A stretch of 64,000 bases of DNA, taken from positions 16,606 through 80,605 of the forward strand of contig NZ_KB911615.1 of NCBI RefSeq assembly GCF_000383615.1. Direction: 5' to 3'. This document shows, piece by piece, positions 33,344-42,382 of the stretch (positions within the stretch are counted from its first letter, which is position 1; every line of letters begins with the position of its first letter). Position numbers and translations under genes: made by a program. Below the pieces are notes generated by a model. It worked only from the letters and a program-made list of their open reading frames with translations. It was not told the origin of the DNA and searched no databases. This stretch comes from Streptomyces canus 299MFChir4.1. Lineage in GTDB: Bacteria > Actinomycetota > Actinomycetes > Streptomycetales > Streptomycetaceae.

Positions 33344-34582
33344 ATGACAGGCAACTCGGACCCGCTCTCGCCGCGGGCCAAGCTGGCCGTGACGGCGGGC
33401 AAGGCCGTCGCGGCGGCATCCCGAGCCGCGGGTCGCGGCAGCGGTTCGGTCATCGGCGGCCGAGTGGCCCTCAAACTCGACCCCGACCTCCTTGCCAGGC
33501 TCGCCCAGAACCTGGACGTCGTCCTCGTCTCGGCGACCAACGGCAAGACCACCACGACCCGGCTGATCGCGGAGGCGCTGGGCGCCGCCGGACCCGTCGT
33601 CTCCAACGCCCTCGGCGCCAACATGCCCGCCGGCATCACCTCGGCGCTCGCCGGCGGCTCGGAGGCCCGGTACGGCGTCATCGAGGTCGACGAGAAGTAC
33701 CTCGCGGGCGTGGCCCGGGACACCGACCCCAAGTGCATCGCCCTGCTGAACCTCTCCCGCGACCAGCTGGACCGCGCCGCCGAGACCCGCATGCTCGCGG
33801 AGAACTGGCGCGAGGGGCTGGCCGGTTCGAAGGCGGTGGTCGTCGCCAACGCCGACGACCCGCTCGTCGTGTGGGCCGCCTCCTCCTCCCCCAACGTCAT
33901 CTGGGTCGCCGCCGGACAGATGTGGAAGGACGACGCGTGGTCCTGCCCGTCCTGCGGTGGCGTGATGCAGCGGCCGGGCGACGACTGGTTCTGCGGCGAG
34001 TGCGGGTTCCGGCGGCCCACGCCGAGTTGGGCGCTCTCCGGCGACCATGTGCTCGACCCGCACGGCTCCGCCTGGCCGATCCACCTCCAGCTGCCCGGCC
34101 GCGCCAACAAGGCCAACGCCGCCTCCTCCGCCGCCGTGGCCGCCGTGTTCGGGGTGCCGCCGCAGGTCGCCCTGGAGCGCATGTACCAGGTGCAGGCGGT
34201 GGCCGGCCGCTACGACGTGGTCCAGTTCCAGCAGCGCGACCTGCGACTGCTGCTCGCGAAGAACCCGGCCGGCTGGCTGGAGACGTTCAGCCTGATCGAC
34301 CCGCCGCCGACCCCGGTGATCCTCTCCGTCAACGCCCGCGGCGCCGACGGCACCGACACCTCCTGGCTCTGGGACGTCGACTACACGCGCCTCACCGGCC
34401 ACCCGATCTGCGTGATCGGCGACCGCAAGCTGGACCTCGCGGTCCGTCTGGAGGTCGCGAACCAGAACTTCCAGGTCTGCGACAACCTCGACCAGGCGGT
34501 GCAGATGAGCCCGCCGGGCCGTATCGAGGTCATCGCCAACTACACCGCCTTCCAGGACCTGCGCCGCCGCGTCGGCAACTGA
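33344..34582 (+). CDS. murT: Lipid II isoglutaminyl synthase, Mur-ligase subunit
   Basis: A 412-residue protein that, with GatD, amidates the D-glutamate of lipid II to D-isoglutamine. The Mur-ligase ATP loop is VSATNGKTTTTRLIAEALG near residue 62; a four-cysteine zinc ribbon (CPSCGG and CGECGF, near 200-225) is typical of MurT; the C-terminal DUF1727 region follows (FQVCDNLDQAVQ). The ATG at 33344 follows AAGGAGG. A promoter candidate TTCGGG-18-TAGGCT lies at 33251-33280. The gatD gene starts 14 bp downstream. Confidence 0.92.
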   Translation: MTGNSDPLSPRAKLAVTAGKAVAAASRAAGRGSGSVIGGRVALKLDPDLLARLAQNLDVVLVSATNGKTTTTRLIAEALGAAGPVVSNALGANMPAGITSALAGGSEARYGVIEVDEKYLAGVARDTDPKCIALLNLSRDQLDRAAETRMLAENWREGLAGSKAVVVANADDPLVVWAASSSPNVIWVAAGQMWKDDAWSCPSCGGVMQRPGDDWFCGECGFRRPTPSWALSGDHVLDPHGSAWPIHLQLPGRANKANAASSAAVAAVFGVPPQVALERMYQVQAVAGRYDVVQFQQRDLRLLLAKNPAGWLETFSLIDPPPTPVILSVNARGADGTDTSWLWDVDYTRLTGHPICVIGDRKLDLAVRLEVANQNFQVCDNLDQAVQMSPPGRIEVIANYTAFQDLRRRVGN

Positions 34583-34596
34583 CTCAGGGGACTTTT

Positions 34597-35325
34597 GTGA
34601 GCGACAACCAACTGCGGGTCGTCTGGATCTACCCCGACCTGCTCAGCACCTACGGCGACCAGGGCAACGCCCTCGTCATCGAGCGCCGGGCCCGCCAGCG
34701 CGGCCTCGACGTGGCCCGCCTGGACGTGCGCAGCGACCAGCCGATCCCGACCTCCGGCGACATCTACCTGATCGGCGGCGGCGAGGACCGGCCGCAGCGG
34801 CTGGCCGCCGAGCGGCTGCGCCGGGACGGCGGTCTGCACCGGGCCGTCGGCAACGGCGCGATCGTCTTCTCGGTGTGCGCCGGCTACCAGATCCTCGGCC
34901 ACGAGTTCATCAACGACCTCGGCCAGCGCGAGCCCGGCCTCGGTCTGCTCGACGTGGTCTCCGTGCGCGGCGAGGGCGAGCGGTGCGTCGGTGACGTGCT
35001 CGCCGACATCGACCCGCGCCTCGGCCTGCCCCCGCTGACCGGCTTCGAGAACCACCAGGGCGTCACCCACCTCGGGCCCACCGCCCGCCCGTTCGCCAAC
35101 GTCAAGCTGGGCAAGGGCAACGGCACCGGTGACGGTACGGAGGGGGCGTACAACGACACGGTCTTCGGCACGTACATGCACGGGCCCGTGCTCGCGCGCA
35201 ACCCGCTGATCGCCGACCTGCTGCTGAAGCTGGCGCTCGACGTGAACGCGCTGCCGCCGACCGACGACCGCTGGTACGAGGCCCTGCGCAACGAGCGCAT
35301 CACGGCCGCTCAGCAGCCCGCCTGA
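34597..35325 (+). CDS. gatD: Lipid II isoglutaminyl synthase, glutamine amidotransferase subunit
   Basis: A 242-residue class I glutamine amidotransferase that supplies ammonia to MurT. The nucleophilic cysteine is in AIVFSVCAGYQILGHEF near residue 94, the catalytic histidine in GTYMHGPVLARNP near 191. GFENHQGVTHLG is a family signature. GTG at 34597 with GGGGA upstream, 14 bp after murT, so the two are co-transcribed and likely form a heterodimer. Confidence 0.92.
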   Translation: MSDNQLRVVWIYPDLLSTYGDQGNALVIERRARQRGLDVARLDVRSDQPIPTSGDIYLIGGGEDRPQRLAAERLRRDGGLHRAVGNGAIVFSVCAGYQILGHEFINDLGQREPGLGLLDVVSVRGEGERCVGDVLADIDPRLGLPPLTGFENHQGVTHLGPTARPFANVKLGKGNGTGDGTEGAYNDTVFGTYMHGPVLARNPLIADLLLKLALDVNALPPTDDRWYEALRNERITAAQQPA

Positions 35326-35421
35326 GCAGGGAGTTCACCTCGGTTCCAGGCGGGTGTCACCAGCCCGTCTGACGAGGTCTCCGCACAGGTGAGCGGGGTC
35401 GTCCAGCTGGCGGACGCATGC

Positions 35422-35451
35422 TTCGGCCCCGCCCCCTCCTGCCGCTAGGGT
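35422..35451 (+). promoter_or_regulatory. Candidate pfkA promoter
   Basis: TTCGGC (35422-35427), 18-bp spacer, TAGGGT (35446-35451), giving a transcript with a leader of about 65 bases before the ATG at 35523. The -10 fits TANNNT; the -35 is weak. Confidence 0.35.
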
Positions 35452-35522
35452 GGCGGGGTTCGAGCCGGACAGCGTGGTCCGGACCCGTGCCCCGTTCACT
35501 CGCTGAGAAGGTTCTTGCGGCT

Positions 35523-36548
35523 ATGCGCATTGGTGTCCTCACGTCCGGCGGCGACTGTCCCGGCCTGAACGCCGTCATCCGGTCCGTCGTGCACCGTGCC
35601 GTCGTCGACCACGGCGACGAGGTCATCGGTTTCCGGGACGGCTGGAAGGGCCTCCTGGAGTGCGACTACCTCAAGCTCGACCTCGACGCGGTGGGCGGCA
35701 TCCTGGCCCGCGGCGGCACGATCCTCGGCTCCTCCCGGGTCCAGCCCTCGCATCTGCGGGACGGCGTGGAGCGGGCCAGGGGACATGTCGAGGAGCTCGG
35801 GCTCGACGCGATCATCCCCATCGGCGGTGAGGGCACCCTGAAGGCGGCCCGGCTGATGTCGGACGCCGGTCTGCCGATCGTGGGCGTGCCGAAGACGATC
35901 GACAACGACATCGCGGTCACGGACGTCACCTTCGGGTTCGACACGGCCGTCGGGGTCGCCACCGAGGCGCTCGACCGGCTCAAGACCACCGCCGAGTCCC
36001 ATCAGCGGGTGCTCGTCGTCGAGGTCATGGGACGGCACACCGGGTGGATAGCGCTGCACTCCGGGATGGCGGCCGGCGCGCACGCCATCGTCGTACCGGA
36101 GCGTCCCTTCGACATCGAGGAGCTGGCCCGGCGGGTCGGCGAGCGGTTCGAGGCCGGGAAGCGGTTCGCGATCGTCGTGGCGGCGGAAGGCGCCAAGCCG
36201 GCGCCCGGTTCCATGGCCTTCGACGAGGGCGGCAAGGACATCTACGGGCACGAGCGCTTCGCCGGGATCGCCCGCCAGCTGTCGATCGAACTGGAGGAGC
36301 GGCTGGGGAAGGAAGCCCGGCCGGTCATCCTCGGGCATGTGCAGCGCGGCGGTACGCCGACCGCGTACGACCGGGTGCTCGCCACCCGGTTCGGCTGGCA
36401 CGCGGTGGAGGCCGTGCACCGGGGGGAGTTCGGTCACATGACCGCGCTGCGGGGGACCGACATCGTGATGGTGCCGCTGGCGGAGGCCGTGGAGACGCTG
36501 AAGACGGTGCCGGAGGACCGGTACGCCGAGGCGGAGTGCGTGCTTTAG
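35523..36548 (+). CDS. pfkA: 6-phosphofructokinase (ATP)
   Basis: A 341-residue glycolytic kinase forming fructose 1,6-bisphosphate. N-terminal ATP site IGVLTSGGDCPGLNAVIR, GGEGTLKAA near residue 103, catalytic PKTIDNDIAVTD near 124, substrate loop VEVMGRHTGWIAL near 162 and LGHVQRGGTPTAYDR near 272. The GGDC and GGEGT glycine pattern suggests ATP rather than pyrophosphate in part, but group III actinobacterial enzymes vary. The ATG at 35523 is chosen over upstream starts since the fold begins there. A strong hairpin follows at 36619. Confidence 0.92.
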   Translation: MRIGVLTSGGDCPGLNAVIRSVVHRAVVDHGDEVIGFRDGWKGLLECDYLKLDLDAVGGILARGGTILGSSRVQPSHLRDGVERARGHVEELGLDAIIPIGGEGTLKAARLMSDAGLPIVGVPKTIDNDIAVTDVTFGFDTAVGVATEALDRLKTTAESHQRVLVVEVMGRHTGWIALHSGMAAGAHAIVVPERPFDIEELARRVGERFEAGKRFAIVVAAEGAKPAPGSMAFDEGGKDIYGHERFAGIARQLSIELEERLGKEARPVILGHVQRGGTPTAYDRVLATRFGWHAVEAVHRGEFGHMTALRGTDIVMVPLAEAVETLKTVPEDRYAEAECVL

Positions 36549-36575
36549 GCCGTACGGCGCGTGCAGGCCGCCCGT

Positions 36576-36603
36576 GGCCGGTCGCGCAGTGCCCCGCGCC
36601 CCT
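36576..36603. repeat. Streptomyces interspersed GC-rich repeat, copy 2
   Basis: GGCCGGTCGCGCAGTGCCCC followed by GCGCCCCT, two differences from copy 1 at 32651. It lies in the spacer between pfkA and ctaG, directly before the terminator-like hairpin. Confidence 0.7.
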
Positions 36604-36618
36604 GAACCGCGCGACAGT

Positions 36619-36648
36619 CGCCCCCGGCTGCAAGGTCAGCCGGGGGCG
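36619..36648 (+). terminator. Strong hairpin after pfkA
   Basis: Perfect 11-bp stem (36619-36629 with 36638-36648), eight-base loop, very GC-rich, followed by GTTCT. It lies 70 bp after the pfkA stop and 58 bp before the ctaG start. Most simply a pfkA terminator; if the ctaG transcript starts upstream of it, it could also act as an attenuator. Confidence 0.65.
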
Positions 36649-36706
36649 GTTCTAGTCTGTGTGGCGGACAGACTCGTACAACCCCCACGAATCAGGAGCC
36701 GCCGCG

Positions 36707-37657
36707 ATGGACCACAGCGGGCACGGCATGACGCACGATCTGCCGCCGTTCACGCTGGGACGAGGGCTTCAGTGGTCGGCCGACCCCTTCTTCCTCGTCG
36801 CCTGCCTCCTCGCGCTCGGCCTGTACGCCTGGGGAGTGGTGCGGCTGCGGCGGCGGGGGGACTCGTGGTCCGTGGGGCGGACCGTGTCCTATGTGCTCGG
36901 TGTGCTGTCCATCGGGCTGATGATGTGCACGAAGCTGAACGACTACGGCATGGTCATGTTCAGCGTGCACATGGTGCAGCACATGGTGATCAGCATGCTG
37001 TCGCCGATCCTCATCCTGCTCGGCGCCCCGGTCACCCTGGCCCTTCGGGCGCTGCCCGTCGCGGGCAAGGGGCGCAAGGGGCCCCGTGAGCTGCTGCTGG
37101 CGCTGCTGCACAGCCGGTACATGCGGATCGTCACACATCCCGCGTTCACCATTCCGCTGTTCATCGCGAGCCTGTACGGCCTATATTTCACGCCGATCTT
37201 CGACTCCCTGATGGGGTCGAAGACCGGGCACGTCGCGATGATGGTCCACTTCCTCGCGGTCGGTGTCGTCTTCTTCTGGCCGATCATCGGCGTCGACCCG
37301 GGTCCGCAGCGGCCCGGGTATCTGATGCGGATGCTGGAGCTGTTCGCCGGGATGCCGTTCCACGCGTTCTTCGGCATCGCGCTGATGATGGCGTCCGAGC
37401 CCATGGTGGAGACGTTCAAGAACCCGCCCGCCTCGCTCGGCATCGAGGCGCTCTCCGACCAGAACTACGCCGGCGGTATCGCCTGGGCGTTCAGCGAGGT
37501 CCCGTCCGTCCTGGTACTGATCGCACTGCTGTTCCAGTGGTACGGCTCCGAGCAGCGGCAGGCCAAACGCACCGACCGGGCAGCGGACCGGGACGGCGAC
37601 AAGGAACTCGAGGCGTACAACGCATATTTGGCCTCATTGAGCACCCACGAACGTTAA
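36707..37657 (+). CDS. ctaG: Cytochrome c oxidase assembly protein, CtaG type
   Basis: A 316-residue polytopic membrane protein of the bacterial caa3-type CtaG family, implicated in copper delivery or maturation of the terminal oxidase. Seven or so hydrophobic helices are visible; conserved HMVQHMVISMLSPILILLGAP near residue 87 and HFLAVGVVFFWPIIGVDP near 180 carry the histidines typical of the family. N-terminal DHSGHGMTHD is metal-binding in style. The ATG at 36707 has AGGAG upstream. Confidence 0.85.
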   Translation: MDHSGHGMTHDLPPFTLGRGLQWSADPFFLVACLLALGLYAWGVVRLRRRGDSWSVGRTVSYVLGVLSIGLMMCTKLNDYGMVMFSVHMVQHMVISMLSPILILLGAPVTLALRALPVAGKGRKGPRELLLALLHSRYMRIVTHPAFTIPLFIASLYGLYFTPIFDSLMGSKTGHVAMMVHFLAVGVVFFWPIIGVDPGPQRPGYLMRMLELFAGMPFHAFFGIALMMASEPMVETFKNPPASLGIEALSDQNYAGGIAWAFSEVPSVLVLIALLFQWYGSEQRQAKRTDRAADRDGDKELEAYNAYLASLSTHER

Positions 37658-37727
37658 AGGCTTCGCCTTTCCGGAGCATTCAGTAGCATGAAGCGCGTTG
37701 GGGGAACCGCCGCCGGGGGGAGCGGTC

Positions 37728-39098
37728 ATGACACTTCGCGCATTTATGCACAGGATCGCCGTTCTGGCGGTTTTCTCACTGCTGCTGAGCGGCTGTGAGA
37801 AGGGAAATCCACTGACGGTGGTCAAGGCGGCCGCCGTCGGCGTGCCCTCGCTCGCGCCGTTCTTCGAGGAGAACAGCGGACTGGGCGAGGACGCCGCCGC
37901 CGTGCGGGCGCAGCCCGTGCGAGGAAGTCTCCAGCAGGGGGACACACCCGGCCTGTACGGCGGCAGCAAGAAGCCGACCGTCTGTGACGTCACCCGACTC
38001 GAACGATTTCTCACCGACCCCAGAAATCACGCGAAGGCACAGGCGTGGGCCGGGGTGCTGCACATCGGCACGGACGAGATACCGGAATATCTCGATCGGC
38101 TCACACCGGTCCTGCTGCGTCACGACACTCTCGTCAAGAACCACGACTACAAAAAGGAAAAGGCCGTCCCGTACAACTCCTTGCTCCAGGCGGGAATCGC
38201 GATTCTGGTCGATGAACAAGGGCTTCCGGCTGTGAAGTGCTCGTGCGGAAATCCACTGCGGCCCTTCGATGGTGACACCGGCCGGATTTCCGTCCAGTTC
38301 GAGGACGGCAACAAGAAGTGGGCGGGATACGAACGTGAGTCCGTGGTGGCCGTGAAACCGGCGCCGCGGAAACTGGAACGGGTCGTTCTCGTCGACGTTC
38401 AGGAACCTGCCCGAGGTATCGACCGCCCGGTCGGCACCACCGGCGAGAAGGACACCCCCTTCGACGCGCAGAGGCGGCGCACGGTGCCGGACCTTGCCGG
38501 GCGGAGCTTCGCGCAGGCCGGCCGGGAACTGGTCGCGGCCGGTCTGGCGGCCGGATACGCCGGACAGAAGGCGCCGTCCGGGGACGCGAAGGTCACGGCG
38601 ACCGATCCGCCCGCGGGAACCGAGCTGCCGTTCGGGCGGTACGTGATGCTGACGGTGGCCGGGGGCGGCACGAGTACCTCCGGAGGGGGGACCGGGCCGA
38701 CTACCACTCCCCCGCCGCCGTCCTCGGGGGTAACGCCGCCTTCGGGAGCACCGGGTTCGTCGGGTTCGTCCAGCGGGCGGTCCGGGACGTCTTCCTCGAA
38801 GCCGCCGTCGTCGTCGAGCGCCAAGCCCGGGGGATCTCCGTCACCGCCGTCGTCGAGTACGGCTCCGGGCTCGCCGTCGCCCGAGAGGTCGAGCATGCGG
38901 CCGAGCCCACCGCCCTCGTCCGCTTCGTCGCCGACCAGCGCCCCGGTCACCAGCAGCGCGCCCGCTCAGCCTCCTCCGCCTCCGCCCACGCCGCCTCCGT
39001 CGACGACCAGTGCGCCCCTCACGAGCCGGCCGGCGACCGGCGAGCCCGCGACCAGCGAGCCCGCCACGGACGGGCCGAGCACCACCGTCGCCACCTAG
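37728..39098 (+). CDS. Lipoprotein with PASTA domain and Ser/Thr/Pro-rich tail (DUF6777-like)
   Basis: A 456-residue exported lipoprotein. Signal peptide with lipobox LLLSGC near residue 24. Residues 30-240 are a conserved domain I associate with DUF6777 (YNSLLQAGIAILVDEQGLPAVKC, core CSCGNPLRPFDGD). Residues about 250-320 are one PASTA domain (TVPDLAGRSFAQAGRELVAAG, then ATDPPAGTELPFGRYVMLTV). The last 135 residues are almost entirely Ser, Thr, Pro, Gly and Ala. The ATG at 37728 has GGGAG upstream. The Ser/Thr kinase gene starts 27 bp downstream, so the pair is probably one operon in which this protein may sense wall material for the kinase. Confidence 0.8.
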   Translation: MTLRAFMHRIAVLAVFSLLLSGCEKGNPLTVVKAAAVGVPSLAPFFEENSGLGEDAAAVRAQPVRGSLQQGDTPGLYGGSKKPTVCDVTRLERFLTDPRNHAKAQAWAGVLHIGTDEIPEYLDRLTPVLLRHDTLVKNHDYKKEKAVPYNSLLQAGIAILVDEQGLPAVKCSCGNPLRPFDGDTGRISVQFEDGNKKWAGYERESVVAVKPAPRKLERVVLVDVQEPARGIDRPVGTTGEKDTPFDAQRRRTVPDLAGRSFAQAGRELVAAGLAAGYAGQKAPSGDAKVTATDPPAGTELPFGRYVMLTVAGGGTSTSGGGTGPTTTPPPPSSGVTPPSGAPGSSGSSSGRSGTSSSKPPSSSSAKPGGSPSPPSSSTAPGSPSPERSSMRPSPPPSSASSPTSAPVTSSAPAQPPPPPPTPPPSTTSAPLTSRPATGEPATSEPATDGPSTTVAT

Positions 39099-39125
39099 CG
39101 TCCCGCAGAACCGGGGAGTCACCGG

Positions 39126-40970
39126 ATGCCTTCAGGATCACCGACGTCGGGAGTGGGCCGACTCATCGCCGGCCGGTATCTGCTGCTGAACCCGCTCGGC
39201 AGCGGCGGCATGGGCCATGTGTGGCTCGCCCACGACCAGAGACTCGTCTGTGAGGTAGCGCTCAAGGAGATCGTGTTCCGTGACCCGGTGGAGGCGGACC
39301 ACGAGCGGGAGGCGCGGGTGGCCCGGGCCCGCGCGGAGGCCCGGCACGCGGCGGGGCTGCGCGGCCACCCGCACGTGGTGACGGTGCACGACGTGCTGGA
39401 GCACGAGGGGCTGCCGTGGATCGTCATGGAGTACGTCGCGGACGCCGTGGACCTGCGCGACCTGGTCGCCTCGCGCGGACCGCTCGCCCCGGCGGAGTGC
39501 GCCCGCGTCGGCCTGGCCGTTCTCGACGCGCTGACCGCCGGGCACCAGCGGGGTGTGCTGCACCGGGACGTGAAGCCGGCGAACATCCTGCTGGCGCCGG
39601 ACCGCGCGGGATCGCCGTACGGCCGTGTCCTGCTCACCGACTACGGCATCTCCGTGCGGCCGGACGCCGGCGAGACCCGGTACACACTGGCGTCGGTGCT
39701 CGTGGGCACGGCGGGCTATCTGGCGCCGGAGCGGGCCACGGGCGGCACGCCCACCCCGGCCGCCGACCTGTTCTCGCTGGGCTGCACGCTGTACCACGCG
39801 GTGGAGGGCGTAGGCCCCTTCGAGCGGGAGTCCCATCTCGCCGAGGTGACCGCGGTGGTCATGGAGGAGCCGCGGCCCGCCGTGCGCGCCGGTGCGCTGG
39901 GTCCCGTACTCGGGGCGCTGCTCGCCAAGGACCCCGGGCAGCGGTTGTCGGCGGCGGAGGCGGAGGCCGCGCTGTCGCGGATCGTGACCCCGCAGCCCGA
40001 GCCGTACGTCCGGACGCAGACCGACCTCGGTTCCCAGCCGCCCTGGGCGGCCGTGCAGGCGCCGCCGCCCGGGCCGCCGCCTCTGGACGGGCACCGGCCG
40101 CACACCGAGGTACTGCCCCCGCAGAGCGGCCACCGGAGGGAGCGCTCGCACGCCCTGCGGGCCGCTCTCGCCTGCGGTCTCGGGCTGCTGCTGGCCCTGG
40201 GCGGTGTGTGGTACGCCATGGCCGACCGGTCGTCGGACGGCGGGGGCGGGCCCCGGGGGGCGCGGCAGCCGTACGGCGAGACGGTCGGGCTCACCCGCCC
40301 GCTGCGGGACGGCGACTGCGTGATCGCCGACTGGCCGGGGTCGGAGCGGTTCCGGGGGACGCCCCGGCTGCGGCCGGATCCCACCTGCGCCACGGTTCCG
40401 GACGGCCAGGTGACGGCGTTCGCCCCGGCCGCCTCCGCGGACGAGGCGCGGCGGACGGGGGCGGCGGAGTGCGAGGAGCGGACGCGGGAGATCCGGGGCC
40501 GGCTGGCGGACGTCCGCAGCCAGGCCGTCGTGCCGACCGACGGGGGGTTCGAGGCCGCGGGACGGCGTACCGCGTGTCTGGTGCTGGGCGGGGACGGGCC
40601 GCTGTACGGGCCGATCGGCAGCCGTCGCAGGATGGGCTCGGCATTCGCGGACACGGCGACCATGCAGCGGCGGGACTGCCTGGACGTGCGCACCAACCGG
40701 GACGCCCGGCTGGTCTCCTGCGCGGGCTCCTACGACGAGCAGGTGCTCGGGTTCACCCGACTGGCCCCCGACGTCACGCTGTCCGAGGCGCGGACCGAGT
40801 CGGACACGGCGTGCGCGCGGGATGTGCCGCCGGGCGACTACGGCTTCGATCCGTCCGTGTACACGGCGGGTTCCTGGACCAGTGAGGGGCCCTGGAAGAA
40901 CGGCACACATTTCGTCGTGTGCACCGTGCGCAGGCAGAACGGGGGCACCATGGAGGGGGACGAATCCTGA
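39126..40970 (+). CDS. Transmembrane serine/threonine protein kinase
   Basis: A 614-residue receptor-type kinase. Kinase domain residues about 17-290: glycine loop LGSGGMGHVW, lysine in VALKEI, catalytic loop VLHRDVKPANILL near 140, then TDYG in place of DFG, activation segment ending GTAGYLAPE. Proline-rich juxtamembrane linker, one membrane helix near 345-365 (ALACGLGLLLALGGVWYAMA) and an extracellular domain of about 245 residues with paired cysteines. The expected ion ligand aspartate of DFG is retained in DYG. Adjacent to the PASTA lipoprotein, suggesting a split sensor-kinase. Confidence 0.9.
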   Translation: MPSGSPTSGVGRLIAGRYLLLNPLGSGGMGHVWLAHDQRLVCEVALKEIVFRDPVEADHEREARVARARAEARHAAGLRGHPHVVTVHDVLEHEGLPWIVMEYVADAVDLRDLVASRGPLAPAECARVGLAVLDALTAGHQRGVLHRDVKPANILLAPDRAGSPYGRVLLTDYGISVRPDAGETRYTLASVLVGTAGYLAPERATGGTPTPAADLFSLGCTLYHAVEGVGPFERESHLAEVTAVVMEEPRPAVRAGALGPVLGALLAKDPGQRLSAAEAEAALSRIVTPQPEPYVRTQTDLGSQPPWAAVQAPPPGPPPLDGHRPHTEVLPPQSGHRRERSHALRAALACGLGLLLALGGVWYAMADRSSDGGGGPRGARQPYGETVGLTRPLRDGDCVIADWPGSERFRGTPRLRPDPTCATVPDGQVTAFAPAASADEARRTGAAECEERTREIRGRLADVRSQAVVPTDGGFEAAGRRTACLVLGGDGPLYGPIGSRRRMGSAFADTATMQRRDCLDVRTNRDARLVSCAGSYDEQVLGFTRLAPDVTLSEARTESDTACARDVPPGDYGFDPSVYTAGSWTSEGPWKNGTHFVVCTVRRQNGGTMEGDES

Positions 40971-40983
40971 GGAGGGTGTCGCG

Positions 40984-41160
40984 ATGCCCGGTAGCGGTTC
41001 CACGGATGGCTCGACCCGGACGATGGGGGTGCTCACCGTCGGCGCTCTCGTCGCGGTGACCGCCTACACGGTGGCGCTCGGCAGCAACGGCTGGCTGTGG
41101 TTCGGCTGGGTCGTGCTGGGTCTGATCACTCTCGGCATGGTGGCCACCCGCAGCACCTGA
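40984..41160 (+). CDS. Small two-helix membrane protein
   Basis: A 58-residue protein with two hydrophobic segments (MGVLTVGALVAVTAYTVAL and LWFGWVVLGLITLGMV). The ATG at 40984 is preceded by GAGGAGGG. It begins 13 bp after the kinase stop, so it should be the last gene of the lipoprotein-kinase operon. It converges with the LytS-type kinase gene (3 bp between stops). Function unknown. Confidence 0.7.
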   Translation: MPGSGSTDGSTRTMGVLTVGALVAVTAYTVALGSNGWLWFGWVVLGLITLGMVATRST

Positions 41161-41163
41161 CCT

Positions 41164-42369
41164 TCAGCCGTCCGTGAGACGGCCCGCCGAGTGCACGCCC
41201 GGCTGGTACTTGGGCAGCCGGGCGGTGATCTTCATGCCCGCGCCGACGGCGGTCTCGATGACGAGGCCGTAGGAGTCGCCGTACACCTGGCGGAGCCGGT
41301 CGTCGACGTTGGACAGGCCGATGCCGCCCGAGGGACTGACCTCGCCCGCGAGGATGCGGCGGAGCAGGACCGGGTCCATGCCCGCGCCGTCGTCCTCGAT
41401 GACGACCAGGGCCTCGGCGCCGGCGTCCTGGGCGGTGATCTGGAGGTGGCACTTCTCGGTCTTGCCCTCCAGACCGTGCTTGATGGCGTTCTCGACCAGG
41501 GGCTGAAGGCACAGGAACGGCAGGGTGACCGGCAGTACCTCCGGGGCGATCTGGAGGGTGACGGCGAGGCGGTCGCCGAAGCGTGCCCGGACGAGCGCCA
41601 AGTAGTGGTCGATGGCGTGGAGTTCGTCGGCGAGGGTGGTGAAGTCGCCGTGCCTGCGGAACGAGTAGCGGGTGAAGTCGGCGAATTCGAGGAGCAGTTC
41701 GCGGGCCCGCTCGGGGTCGGTGCGGACGAACGAGGCGATCACCGCGAGCGAGTTGAAGATGAAGTGCGGGGAGATCTGGGCCCGAAGTGCCTTGATCTCG
41801 GCCTCGATCAGCCGGGTGCGGGACTGGTCCAGGTCCGCCAACTCCAGTTGGACGCTGACCCAGCGGGCGACCTCTCCGGCCGCGCGGACCAGGACGGCCG
41901 ACTCGCGTGGCGCGCAGGCGACCAGGGCGCCGTGGACGCGGTCGTCGACGGTGAGCGGGGTGAGGACCGCCCAGCGCACCGGGCAGTCCGGGGCGTCGCA
42001 GGTCAGCGGGAAGGCCTCGCCGCGGCCGGTCTCCAGCGGGCCCGCGAGGCGCTCCATGATCTCGGTGCGGTGGTGGCTGCCCACGCCGTCCCAGACCAGG
42101 ACCTGCTTCTGGTCGGTGAGGCACAGCGCGTCCGTGCCGAGCAGGGAGCGCAGTCTGCGTGCCGACTTGCGGGCGGTCTCCTCCGTCAGCCCGGCCCGCA
42201 GCGGGGGCGCGGCCAGGGAGGCGGTGTGCAGGGTCTCGAAGGTGGCGTGCTCGACGGGGGTGCCGAGGCCGCCCAGGGTCTGCGGGTGGGCCGTGCGCCG
42301 GCCCAGCCAGAAGCCCGCGGCGAGCAGCGGGAGGATCGCCACGCACAGCCCGGCCAGGAATCCGCTCAT
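41164..42369 (-). CDS. Sensor histidine kinase, LytS type
   Basis: A 401-residue sensor with one N-terminal membrane helix (FLAGLCVAILPLLAAGFWL), a GAF-like middle (residues 60-180, with CDAPDCPVRW) and a LytS-type kinase core: phospho-acceptor box ALRAQISPHFIFNSLAVIAS near 200, N box PLVENAIKHG near 275, G boxes DDGAGMDP and GGIGLSNVDDRL. It lies 13 bp after the symporter gene and two genes after a LytTR response regulator, its cognate partner. Confidence 0.88.
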   Translation of the reverse strand: MSGFLAGLCVAILPLLAAGFWLGRRTAHPQTLGGLGTPVEHATFETLHTASLAAPPLRAGLTEETARKSARRLRSLLGTDALCLTDQKQVLVWDGVGSHHRTEIMERLAGPLETGRGEAFPLTCDAPDCPVRWAVLTPLTVDDRVHGALVACAPRESAVLVRAAGEVARWVSVQLELADLDQSRTRLIEAEIKALRAQISPHFIFNSLAVIASFVRTDPERARELLLEFADFTRYSFRRHGDFTTLADELHAIDHYLALVRARFGDRLAVTLQIAPEVLPVTLPFLCLQPLVENAIKHGLEGKTEKCHLQITAQDAGAEALVVIEDDGAGMDPVLLRRILAGEVSPSGGIGLSNVDDRLRQVYGDSYGLVIETAVGAGMKITARLPKYQPGVHSAGRLTDG

Positions 42370-42382
42370 GCCCTCACCCGCC

